This document shows, in pieces, positions 18,967 to 26,584 of a DNA stretch of 64,000 nucleotides. Both the position numbers and the translations under genes were made by a program. Positions within the stretch are counted from its first letter, which is position 1, and each line of letters begins with the position of its first letter. Source of the stretch: JANQNX01 sp965601665 (GTDB taxonomy: Bacteria; Pseudomonadota; Gammaproteobacteria; Eutrophobiales; Eutrophobiaceae); assembly GCA_965601665.1 (NCBI GenBank), contig OZ271833.1:1116001-1180000 (forward strand), in the 5' to 3' direction. The notes under the pieces are model-generated. The model was not told the origin of the DNA. It worked only from the letters and a program-made list of their open reading frames with translations, and did not search any database.

Positions 18967-20154
18967 TTGGACATCGAATTATCGCGGCGCGCACGCAGCA
19001 TTAAACCCTCTCCGACACTCGCCGTCACCGCAAAAGCAGCCGAACTACGTGCTGCAGGTAAAAATATTATTGGCCTGGGCGCCGGTGAACCGGATTTCGA
19101 CACACCGGAACATATCAAGGCCGCGGCCATTGAAGCCATTAACAAGGGCATGACCAAGTACACGGCGGTCGATGGCACGGTTGCGCTGAAACAGGCCATC
19201 GTGCAGAAATTCAAGAATGAAAATGACCTTGAATACGACATGAGCCAGGTCGCGGTGCAGTGTGGCGCCAAGCATAGCCTCTATAACCTGTTCCAGGCCG
19301 TGCTGAACGACGGCGATGAAGTCATTATCCCGGCACCATTCTGGGTCTCTTATCCTGATATGGCCAAACTGGCCGGTGCGGAACCCGTTATTATCGAAAC
19401 CACGGTAGCAGAAGGTTTCAAGATCAGCCCGGAACAATTAGCCGCGGCGATTACCGATAACAGCCGTTTGTTCGTGATTAACAGCCCGTCCAACCCTTCA
19501 GGCGTTTGCTATTCAGAAGAAGAACTCGCCGCACTGGGCGAAGTTTTACTGCAACATCCGAATATTATCGTCGTCACCGACGACATTTATGAACACATTC
19601 TCTGGGGCCAGGACAAGTTCGTGAACATCGTCAATGCCTGCCCGACACTCTACGACCGGACGATCGTCGTTAACGGTGTTTCCAAGGCTTACTCCATGAC
19701 CGGCTGGCGTATCGGTTACGTGGGTGGTCCTACCCCTATTGTTAAAGGGATGAACAAGATTGCCTCGCAAAGCACATCAAACCCGACGTCAATCGCGCAG
19801 GCAGCGGCCGTGGCAGCCTTAACCGGCGACCAGAGCTATATTCATGAATCGACCGGTGTCTTCAAGGCGCGCCATGACTTTGTGCACCAGTCGATGAACG
19901 AGATTGATGGCATCCAGTGCCTCGCCAGCGCCGGTACGTTTTACAGTTTCCCGGACATGAACGATTTAATTAAATCCATGGGGGGGATTGAAAACGATCT
20001 CGACCTGGCCGCGTTCTTCCTTGAGAAGGCCGAAGTGGCCATGGTGCCGGGTTCCGCATTCGGCACACCCGGCTGTATGCGTATTTCCTATGCCACCAGC
20101 ATGGAAAACCTGGAAACCAGCATGGAGAGAATCAAAAAAGCGCTGGCAAATTAG
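18967..20154 (+). CDS. Class I pyridoxal-phosphate aminotransferase (aspartate type)
   Basis: 395 residues. It starts at TTG with GAGGT about 8 bases upstream; homologues begin at the same MDIELSRR-like position. The fold type I aminotransferase landmarks are 'GLGAGEPDFDTPEHI', 'INSPSNPSG', 'TDDIYEH', the PLP lysine Lys240 in 'VNGVSKAYSMTGWRIGY', and 'RISYATSMENLE' with the substrate-carboxylate Arg. This matches the aspartate/prephenate aminotransferase subgroup (Ib), which transfers amino groups between aspartate or glutamate and oxaloacetate, 2-oxoglutarate or prephenate. Side-chain specificity cannot be fixed by eye. It stands alone next to uvrB. Confidence 0.93.
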   Translation: MDIELSRRARSIKPSPTLAVTAKAAELRAAGKNIIGLGAGEPDFDTPEHIKAAAIEAINKGMTKYTAVDGTVALKQAIVQKFKNENDLEYDMSQVAVQCGAKHSLYNLFQAVLNDGDEVIIPAPFWVSYPDMAKLAGAEPVIIETTVAEGFKISPEQLAAAITDNSRLFVINSPSNPSGVCYSEEELAALGEVLLQHPNIIVVTDDIYEHILWGQDKFVNIVNACPTLYDRTIVVNGVSKAYSMTGWRIGYVGGPTPIVKGMNKIASQSTSNPTSIAQAAAVAALTGDQSYIHESTGVFKARHDFVHQSMNEIDGIQCLASAGTFYSFPDMNDLIKSMGGIENDLDLAAFFLEKAEVAMVPGSAFGTPGCMRISYATSMENLETSMERIKKALAN

Positions 20155-20389
20155 CCAGTTATCTGTGGTTGACCGTGTCGCGCAGCATCAGTACTATACA
20201 CGGCCTTCTTAATATAGAGAGTCCCGGTAGCTTTTGCTGGGCCGCATATTTAAGAACAAGTTTATTCCCCGCTAGGTATTGCGCCGTAGGCACTTATACC
20301 CGAAGGGTGCAGTCGGAACAGTGAGCGCAGCGAGCTGTTGGGTTCAAACCAGGCAGACTGCAGAAATGAAAAATGTAGTAAAAGTTTAT
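20155..20389. repeat. Gap before tRNA-Asn with a duplicated tRNA leader and a nested palindrome
   Basis: The sequence AAGTTTATTCCCCG occurs twice: at 20258-20271 and again at 20382-20395, where it runs into the tRNA-Asn 5' end. A further piece, TCCCGGTAGCT at 20222-20232, also resembles the tRNA start. Between them GCAGTC/GACTGC enclose AACAG/CTGTT arms (about 20310-20365). No gene is seen. Confidence 0.6.
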
Positions 20390-20465
20390 TCCCCGGTAGC
20401 TCAGTCGGTAGAGCGGGTGACTGTTAATCACTAGGTCGGCAGTTCGAGCCTGTCCCGGGGAGCCA
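20390..20465 (+). tRNA. tRNA-Asn (anticodon GTT)
   Basis: A 76-base cloverleaf: acceptor TCCCCGG/CCGGGGA, discriminator G, encoded CCA, D arm 'GCTCAGTCGGTAGAGC', anticodon loop CTGTTAA with anticodon GTT, T arm GGCAGTTCGAGCCTGTC. A terminator follows at once. Genes beyond it look like a decayed island. Confidence 0.97.
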
Positions 20466-20470
20466 TAACC

Positions 20471-20506
20471 AAAAAGCCCGCATTAGCGGGCTTTTTCTTT
20501 TTTTCC
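20471..20506 (+). terminator. Rho-independent terminator after tRNA-Asn
   Basis: AAAAAGCCCGC ATTA GCGGGCTTTTT followed by a further T run: a 6-bp GC stem with a tetraloop and flanking A/T runs, so it may work in both directions. Confidence 0.92.
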
Positions 20507-20616
20507 TAATCAATTTTAAGTAGCACTATCGTACCAAAGTTTCCCTAATTCAGAGGATATTAATCTTTAAAATATTACTTATGATAATTATGCCTATAGA
20601 ATTTAAGGAAAATGAG

Positions 20617-20826
20617 ATGATTAAAACCTCTCTTAGTCGGACTATACGAATAATTGAAACGGTACAGAAAGCAGATAAGGATATGGATATTAAACTCGAT
20701 CGGGAATTATCGTATCTACTTGAACATATGAAATATGTAGAGCTTATGCTCTTGAAAGAAGAACAGACAACTAGAGAACCTACAAACCCGAAAGCGATTC
20801 TGAAACAAATGTCTTGCCCGTATTGA
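20617..20826 (+). CDS. Small hypothetical protein in the tRNA-Asn island
   Basis: 69 residues from the ATG at 20617, which has AAGGA 8 bases upstream. An in-frame ATG at 20581 exists but lacks a ribosome site. The protein is charged and predicted helical ('TIRIIETVQKADKDMDIKL', 'YLLEHMKYVELMLLKEEQ'), with no known motif. Base composition is AT-rich, unlike the core genes to the left. It may be real or a chance frame. I do not recognise it. Confidence 0.35.
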   Translation: MIKTSLSRTIRIIETVQKADKDMDIKLDRELSYLLEHMKYVELMLLKEEQTTREPTNPKAILKQMSCPY

Positions 20827-21105
20827 ATGATAAAGGAATGAGCAAAATACATTTTGCTAGTGACCACGGAATTTTAAAAGGCATTTGCTTTACTGCATAC
20901 TAGTCAATTCTACATTGTAGGGTTTACTTTCACTCAGATAGTCGCCCAAACAAGCCAGTAAATGTCAGAACAAACATAACTTTTTATATGCTAATTTCAG
21001 TATTAATTCGATCTGTTTTTTCTGTACGACTTGCCTAGTCGTTGCAACAAAATTTAGCTGTGACTTTGACTTTACATAGAACATTTTTCCTATAGGTAAT
21101 TATTA
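20827..21105. other. Gene-free stretch before the hicB remnant
   Basis: 279 bases of AT-rich sequence with stops in all frames. The HicA toxin that usually precedes HicB was looked for and not found. Confidence 0.5.
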
Positions 21106-21533
21106 ATACAAAACTTTAAATACCCTGCCCTTTTTAAACCTGAAAAAGATGACACTGGTTTTGTCATCACTTTTCGAGATATCCCTGAAGCCATTACAGA
21201 ATCGGAAACACTTAGTACTTGTTTTATAGAGGCAGCGACTCTCTGGAGGAAGCCATCGCTGGACGAATTGATGATAATCAAGAAATTTCGATTCCATCAA
21301 AAGCGCGGCGTGGAGAAAAAATTTTAACAGCATCTGCGCAAATGACGATTAAGGCAGCTTTATGCATTGCCATGTTGGAGGGCAATATCAGTAAAAGTGA
21401 ATTGGCACGGCGTCTCAATGTCGATGTAAGTGTAGTTCGTCGAATGCTTAATCCCTACCATGCTACTAGGTTGTCTTCTATGCAACAGGCACTAGCGGCA
21501 CTAGGAAAGAAAATCGAATTACGTATATCATAA
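21106..21533 (+). pseudogene. hicB: HicB-family antitoxin gene disrupted by a one-base deletion
   Basis: Two overlapping frames join into one HicB-like protein. Frame 1 from about 21115 reads 'KYPALFKPEKDDTGFVITF', then 'RDIPEAITESETLSTCFIEAA'. Frame 3 continues 'DSLEEAIAGRIDDNQEI', then the helix-turn-helix part 'KAALCIAMLEGNISKSELA' and 'RRLNVDVSVVRRMLNP'. Removing one base near 21234 (in GAGGCAGCGACTCT) explains the break: E-A-A-D-S-L-E-E-A would be continuous. The codon where a start is expected is ATA or AAC, so the start may also be lost. HicB neutralises the HicA mRNA interferase; no hicA is seen. The distal frame alone has an ORF of 104 codons but lacks the HicA-binding N-terminal half. 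Confidence 0.75.
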
Positions 21534-21584
21534 CCAAATTTTTCTTATCTACTTTCAATTTTATGGCATAAAAGTAAAAAGTTT

Positions 21585-21818
21585 ATGAAGAAAAAAATTA
21601 AATATACAGATGAGCCGATGGGTAAAATTAAAAGAATGGAAGATATTTTCCCAAAATCCGAGGAACTCGTATTCAAAGAAGGCAAAACGGAAATCACTAT
21701 TACCTTAAGCAATAATAGTTTTACATTTTTTTTACGTGAAGCGAAAAAAGCAAATACCCAGTATGAAATGTTGATCAGTAATCTGCTAGAAGATTATGTC
21801 TTACGTTATAATCGTTAA
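21585..21818 (+). CDS. CopG/BrnA-like antitoxin, orphan
   Basis: 77 residues beginning 'MKKKIKYTDEPMGKIKRMED', then 'KTEITITLSNNSFTFFLREAKKANTQYEMLISNLLEDYV'. The pattern 'TDEPMGKIK...PKSEELVFKE...VTISLSK...FFKKEAKK..TQYQKMIRNLLDEY' is that of small ribbon-helix-helix (CopG/BrnA-type) antitoxins, with the DNA-binding strand at about 35-42. Such genes normally follow a BrnT- or RelE-like toxin. Here the preceding 51 bases and the hicB remnant leave no room for one, so it looks like an orphan. Position after a tRNA and AT-rich codon use suggest acquired DNA. Confidence 0.7.
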   Translation: MKKKIKYTDEPMGKIKRMEDIFPKSEELVFKEGKTEITITLSNNSFTFFLREAKKANTQYEMLISNLLEDYVLRYNR

Positions 21819-22137
21819 AGGCTGATCACAGTTAACCATTTAAGTTCTCAGTTTTTTTATATGTCCTATAGCAACAAAGTCGAATCAAGGTTGAAGCTGC
21901 TTAAACGATTCGATTTATATGCATATAATTCAGGCAACACCTAGATTATAAGGATGAAAGTAATGTGCAATCCCTTGCATATCAACTCCATGAGTAAGCA
22001 TTATGTTTAAAATGAAAAATTTTTACATCACCTCAATGAGTGATTTATTTGTGACTCTTTCCTACCCCTTAACTATGAATTTCGGGAATAAAAAAAGCCT
22101 CACGAGAGGCCTTTTTTATTTAGCTAGTACTTTAGTA
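21819..22137. other. Gene-free stretch between the antitoxin and the galU fragment
   Basis: 319 bases without a credible coding frame on either strand. The only structure seen is the terminator at its right end. Confidence 0.6.
22089..22118 (-). terminator. Rho-independent terminator after the galU fragment
   Basis: AAAAAAGCCTC ACGA GAGGCCTTTTTT: a 6-7 bp stem with a four-base loop and symmetrical A and T runs, so it can stop transcription from both sides. It lies 20 bases after the truncated galU stop codon. Confidence 0.92.
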
Positions 22138-22575
22138 TTAGAGACTGTTTAAATAGTCCTGAAATTCCTCGCCGATTTCCTTATCTTTCAAGGCGTATTG
22201 TACCGATGCCTGCATATAGCCAAGCTTGGATCCGCAGTCGTAACGTGTACCTTCAAACTCGTAAGCGTACACTGCTTCTTTATTAAGTAGTATATCAATA
22301 GCATCTGTAAGTTGAATTTCATTACCGGCACCGCGCGGAGTTTCTTCCAGGCAAAAGAAAATTTCAGGGCTAAGCACATAACGTCCTACAACGGCTAGTA
22401 TGGTCGGTGCATTTTCCGATTTTGGTTTTTCGACAATGCTGCTCATCTTGAATAAAGATGCATCATCTGTCGGTGCAGCTTCGACAATGCCGTACTTGTA
22501 GGTTTCCTCTTTGGGCACATTCATGCAGGCGATGACGCTTTTGCGTTCTTTTGCATACTTGTCGATCATTTGCAT
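22138..22575 (-). pseudogene. galU: Truncated 3' copy of galU
   Basis: 145 codons that match the C-terminal half of the intact GalU encoded at 25715-26584. By my count they differ at 13 of about 143 aligned positions. The N-terminal half with the nucleotide-binding GTRxLPxTK motif is absent and the frame begins at a chance ATG. It cannot be an active UTP--glucose-1-phosphate uridylyltransferase. It and the intact galU flank three AT-rich genes, so the fragment marks one end of an inserted segment. A terminator follows it. Confidence 0.9.
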
Positions 22576-22602
22576 AGTTAGCAGCAGGTTTCTAACATTC
22601 TG

Positions 22603-22725
22603 CTAGTAACCGAACCGCTTCATGTTAAAATTCTCGATTGTGGTGTTTTCTTTTGGTAGTCTTAGTTCACACATTTCAGGGTAGCATCCCTTTATCTTGG
22701 TGCCTATGAAATCGGGGTAACTCAT
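22603..22725 (-). other. Possible 40-codon ORF or gene remnant
   Basis: An ATG frame of 40 codons lies between the oxygenase gene and the galU fragment, starting 'MSYPDFIGTKIKG' and ending 'NFNMKRFGY'. The composition is protein-like (Pro, Gly, Cys, acidic and basic mix), but it is too short to identify and has no clear ribosome site. It may be the tail of a lost gene. The rest of the 22576-22866 gap shows nothing. Confidence 0.2.
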
Positions 22726-22866
22726 TTCAAGTTATTACATGCTATACCGATAATTGAGTAATCCCTGTAGTGACTTTTAATAATAGGGCATTATAGGCAC
22801 TAACCGTATTTTACTTCTTTTCATTAAACTTTACTGAATTTCCATCCTTGTGCTCAAACACAATAA

Positions 22867-23667
22867 CTAATGCAGAGGATCGAATATAACGCGGCACGGA
22901 TGGAAGCTTTCTGCCATAAGTTTATGAAATCGTCCTATCAAAGTAAAACGAACCTTATCAGAACGGTTTATACCACTCTGATGTATCGTATCAAAATTCA
23001 TTAATACAACGTCTCCTTGTTTAGCTTCAATACTTTTTTGTTCATATTTACCTACAATTTCATTTGGAATCGCGTATTGACCCGAAGTTATCTTATCGTG
23101 ATTGGAGACATCAACTTTTACAAACCCTTCCACATATGAACTAACACAAGCCTTTATTGTTCCATTCCAGTCATTTACATCCTGGATAGGAATCCATACT
23201 ATGATACTATCTGCACCATTATCACATATTTGATGATAAGACCTATCCTGATGCCATCCAAGATTGTTTCTAATGTCATCAGGCATATCCATTCGTAATT
23301 GTACCCCTGAAAGTAAGTATTTGCTGATTTCATCTCCTGAAAACAGTTCAACAAGATCCGTAACAGATGGGCTTAGGAGTAATTGGTATAAAGCTAAACT
23401 GTTACGACATGTGTCATAGATTTTTGAAAAAACTGTAGGGTTTTCTTCACGAAGTTGAATAAACGCGGCGTCTATACCACAACTATTTCTATCCGTAAAG
23501 CGCAACGGTTCATGCCCGAGTGGAACCGCCTCTTTATTATATACATCACACATCACTTTAAATATGGCGGTAAAACTCTGACATTCAAAAACAGCAGGTA
23601 CTTTATAGTAACCTATCTTATTAAATTCTTGCAGCGCGATCGTTTGTTTTTTTATTGGGTTCGTCAT
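22867..23667 (-). CDS. Phytanoyl-CoA dioxygenase family Fe(II)/2-oxoglutarate oxygenase
   Basis: 266 residues from the ATG at 23667, which overlaps the stop of the upstream methyltransferase (ATGA) and has GGAG 10 bases upstream. The frame extends 63 bases further inside that gene. The facial triad of a PhyH-type oxygenase is present: His139 and Asp141 in 'GWHQDRSY', and His229 in 'NFDTIHQSG'. Arg240 ('KVRFTLIGRFH') probably binds 2-oxoglutarate. Such enzymes hydroxylate or epimerise small molecules, lipids or sugars. The neighbouring methyltransferases and the sugar locus suggest a glycan-modifying role, but the substrate is unknown. AT-rich compared with galU beside it. Confidence 0.88.
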   Translation of the reverse strand: MTNPIKKQTIALQEFNKIGYYKVPAVFECQSFTAIFKVMCDVYNKEAVPLGHEPLRFTDRNSCGIDAAFIQLREENPTVFSKIYDTCRNSLALYQLLLSPSVTDLVELFSGDEISKYLLSGVQLRMDMPDDIRNNLGWHQDRSYHQICDNGADSIIVWIPIQDVNDWNGTIKACVSSYVEGFVKVDVSNHDKITSGQYAIPNEIVGKYEQKSIEAKQGDVVLMNFDTIHQSGINRSDKVRFTLIGRFHKLMAESFHPCRVIFDPLH

Positions 23668-24440
23668 TTGCGAATTACTCCAAATCTTATTTTTGGATGA
23701 TGGAATTTTTCTAGAGGGCGCACATCGCAAAAGAGAACAGGGTGCCTATTAACATCAGAACAAAAATTAAAAAATGCCGTATCACAATCAATATTGTCCG
23801 CAATTAAAAACCCCCCGGGTTTAATATGCGGCCATATAAGAGAAAATTCAGCGCTCATTGTTTCATAAGTGTGTTCGCTATCATGACAAAAAATATCAAT
23901 TTCAGGATGATCCTTTACAAGGATTGGAATTAGATCTACTGATTTGCCGAGATGCAGGTCCCATCGGGGATGCAACTTTTCATCAATAACCCATCCTGAG
24001 CTTTTATTATTTGGTAATGTCGTAGTATAACCGTCCTGGTTGACTGGTCCGGATTCTTTTGTAGACGGGTAATCAATAGAAAGCAGTTCCCCGGCATTAT
24101 TCTTTTCCATGCCATATAGGAAAAAAGCACTTGTCATACCATGTAGCACACCCGTTTCTAAGATAATTTTAGGTTGCGTTGCCCGGGCAATAACATATGC
24201 AAAAACACGAAGTGTGTTGAAACATAGTGCATGCGGCCAAGATTTATCAGTAAAATCATCGACATCCTGAACTTTGCCGGATATTGCCTGGATCAGCCAT
24301 TGATCTTCTGTAATTTCTTCCAGTGCATTGATAATACCCTCTAATTTAAAATAGTCCTCGAATTTATTAAAGTAAGGATAAAACAGGTCATAGTATGCCT
24401 GTTTGTTAATTATATCAGTGTTTTGAGTGGCTATAGACAT
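23664..24440 (-). CDS. Class I SAM-dependent methyltransferase (Methyltransf_24 type)
   Basis: 258 residues. The SAM-binding region is 'IILETGVLHGMTSAFFLYG', with the acidic loop 'LLSIDYP' and later 'DIFCHDSEHTYETMSAEFSLIWPHIKPGGFLIADNIDCD'. The D-S-E-H-T-Y segment is typical of the Methyltransf_24 and cephalosporin-hydroxylase-like families, which often use a metal. It forms a two-gene operon with the oxygenase (4-base overlap) and is divergent from another methyltransferase gene 124 bases away. It probably O-methylates a sugar or a lipid-linked intermediate; this is inference. Confidence 0.85.
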   Translation of the reverse strand: MSIATQNTDIINKQAYYDLFYPYFNKFEDYFKLEGIINALEEITEDQWLIQAISGKVQDVDDFTDKSWPHALCFNTLRVFAYVIARATQPKIILETGVLHGMTSAFFLYGMEKNNAGELLSIDYPSTKESGPVNQDGYTTTLPNNKSSGWVIDEKLHPRWDLHLGKSVDLIPILVKDHPEIDIFCHDSEHTYETMSAEFSLIWPHIKPGGFLIADNIDCDTAFFNFCSDVNRHPVLFCDVRPLEKFHHPKIRFGVIRK

Positions 24441-24564
24441 CTGTTTTAATATTCCTAAAAATAGTAGTTAAATTAGAATAACAATAAATCTATAATTTTA
24501 TAAATCAATAAAAAACTATAATCTAGTATAACCGTACACCCTTCATAATTTACTCAGAGGCAAT

Positions 24565-25677
24565 ATGGACAAAGAACAACATAATAAAAAAATGATAAGT
24601 GTTTATGAACACATATATCAAGATCGTTACCGATTTAAGCCGAACGAAATTAAAGATGCCGAAGATTTAATGAAAAAGAATCTAAAGGAATTAAACATTG
24701 ATCTTGAGTATTTAAATAGAAGCACGATTCTAAATGTTGGCACTGGAAGAGAAACTATAGTTCTGCATAACATGGGCGCAAAAAAATGCTTACATATAGA
24801 TATATCTCCTATACCTGTCCAAAACTTAAATGATTATTGCATTAACAATCAAATTGATAGCATTCATTCCTTAGTTGGTGATTTTTGTGCAACTGAATTC
24901 CCTTATGATGAACAAGTTGATTTAGCTTATTTAAGTGGAGTTTTCCATCATTTTCACAATCCTGTGCAATGCATAAAAAACCTATCAAGAATTCTGGCTC
25001 CGGGCAGTAAGATTTTTTTTCGCCTATATTTAAGCGGAACATTACGATTCTTTGTTGCAGATTATGTTAGAAGGTTTTTCATATCAGATGATATCAAAGA
25101 ATTCGAAAAAATATATCGAGACTTTTTAGGCGATTTCCCTAAAGACGAAGACGAATCTCATCACAATGTGTTAGCACAATTATATAACATGATTTGTGAT
25201 GATGTTTTTGTCCCGGTATTAAATTTATATAGTCCTAATGAACTATATAGATATTTCGAAAACCATGGTTTTGTGGGCTTCAACAAACCTAACTTGCCAA
25301 ATTACAATCACGACAACCATGATAAAGCATCAATTGCATATTCAGCATTCTTTGAATTAAAGCAAAGAGATGAAAAAGGTGATGTTTGGGAGAGTTTTCC
25401 TGAGTCCGTGAATCAACTTGAAATTAATTACTTTGAAGAACACATAAATAAAACAGTAAAAATGATGATATCTGCATTACCTACTCTAAAAAATTTAGAT
25501 TTTAAAACTAGATCTGTTGTTGCTATCAAGCTATTTTACACAGCGCAAGTTTATAGATTAAGTAAGCATTACGATGATAAAGTATATCTAGAACGTGATC
25601 CGGAAATAAAAAAGTTTCAAACTAGTAAATATATACATAATGAATTTCAGAATGTATTAGCGCCTTTTGTAACTTAA
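24565..25677 (+). CDS. Class I SAM-dependent methyltransferase
   Basis: 370 residues, the only plus-strand gene in the polysaccharide locus. The methyltransferase fold occupies about 50-170. The SAM motif I is 'ILNVGTGRETIVLHNMGAKKCLHIDIS', and 'VDLAYLSGVFHHFHNPVQCIKNLSRILAPGSKIFFRLY' covers motifs II and III. The C-terminal 200 residues are not recognisable. A ribosome site CAGAGGCA lies upstream of the ATG. AT-rich codon use like its divergent neighbours suggests that all three came together. Confidence 0.83.
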   Translation: MDKEQHNKKMISVYEHIYQDRYRFKPNEIKDAEDLMKKNLKELNIDLEYLNRSTILNVGTGRETIVLHNMGAKKCLHIDISPIPVQNLNDYCINNQIDSIHSLVGDFCATEFPYDEQVDLAYLSGVFHHFHNPVQCIKNLSRILAPGSKIFFRLYLSGTLRFFVADYVRRFFISDDIKEFEKIYRDFLGDFPKDEDESHHNVLAQLYNMICDDVFVPVLNLYSPNELYRYFENHGFVGFNKPNLPNYNHDNHDKASIAYSAFFELKQRDEKGDVWESFPESVNQLEINYFEEHINKTVKMMISALPTLKNLDFKTRSVVAIKLFYTAQVYRLSKHYDDKVYLERDPEIKKFQTSKYIHNEFQNVLAPFVT

Positions 25678-25714
25678 ATATTATTTATGCATATTTGTTA
25701 AAAACAACAACTGT

Positions 25715-26584
25715 CTAGAGTGACTTCAAATATTCCTCAAATTCACTGCTGATTTCCTTATCCTTTAAAGCGTATTGTACTGAAGCCTGCATGTAACCAA
25801 GCTTTGAGCCACAGTCGTAACGAGTACCTTCGAATTCGTAGGCATACACAGCTTCTTTATTAAGTAGTATATCGATCGCATCGGTAAGCTGAATTTCATT
25901 ACCGGCTCCCCGCGGTGTTTCTTCCAGGCAGTAGAAGATTTCCGGGCTGAGGACATAGCGGCCTACAACGGCTAATGTTGTTGGCGCATCTTCCGGTTTT
26001 GGTTTTTCAACAATACTGCTCATCTTGAACAAAGATGCATCATCGGTCGGTGCAGCTTTGACTATACCGTACTTGTAGGTCTCTTCCTTAGGTACATCCA
26101 TACAGGCGATAACACTTTTGCGCTCTTTTTCATATTTATCCACCATTTGCTTGGTGGCACCTCTTGCGCCATCGTCAATCAAATCGTCTGGCAGGATAAC
26201 GGCAAACGGTTCGTTACCTACTACCGGTTTCGCGCAAAGTACCGCGTGACCAAGGCCTAGCGGTTCTGATTGACGTATGTATATACAAGTTACGTTATCT
26301 GGCACGATGCCGCGAACCACATCCAGCTTTTCAGTTTTGCCTTTCTTCTCAAGCTCGGTTTCAAGTTCATAGGCCTTGTCAAAATGATCGGTTATCGAGC
26401 GCTTGGTACGGCCAGTAATGAAGATGAGTTCTGTAATGCCCGCCGCGACTGCTTCTTCTGCCGCGTATTGAATCAGTGGTTTGTCCACGATTGGCAGCAT
26501 TTCTTTTGGATTAGCTTTTGTTGCCGGCAAGAAACGTGTGCCCTGCCCCGCAACCGGGAAGACGGCCTTTTTAACCTTGGTCAT
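25715..26584 (-). CDS. galU: UTP--glucose-1-phosphate uridylyltransferase
   Basis: 289 residues, full length. GalU makes UDP-glucose from UTP and glucose-1-phosphate for LPS core, capsule and trehalose. The nucleotide-binding signature is 'VFPVAGQGTRFLPATKANPKEMLPIVDKP', with 'GLGHAVLCAKP' and 'LPDDLIDD' near the active site. The start codon overlaps the stop of the dehydratase gene upstream (TAATG), so translation is coupled. A damaged copy of its 3' half lies 3.1 kb downstream at 22138-22575. Confidence 0.97.
   Translation of the reverse strand: MTKVKKAVFPVAGQGTRFLPATKANPKEMLPIVDKPLIQYAAEEAVAAGITELIFITGRTKRSITDHFDKAYELETELEKKGKTEKLDVVRGIVPDNVTCIYIRQSEPLGLGHAVLCAKPVVGNEPFAVILPDDLIDDGARGATKQMVDKYEKERKSVIACMDVPKEETYKYGIVKAAPTDDASLFKMSSIVEKPKPEDAPTTLAVVGRYVLSPEIFYCLEETPRGAGNEIQLTDAIDILLNKEAVYAYEFEGTRYDCGSKLGYMQASVQYALKDKEISSEFEEYLKSL

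Noticed and set aside
20466..22137. Integrase or transposase gene in the tRNA-Asn island
   Set aside because: No reading frame with an integrase or DDE signature was seen, only small antitoxin-like genes.
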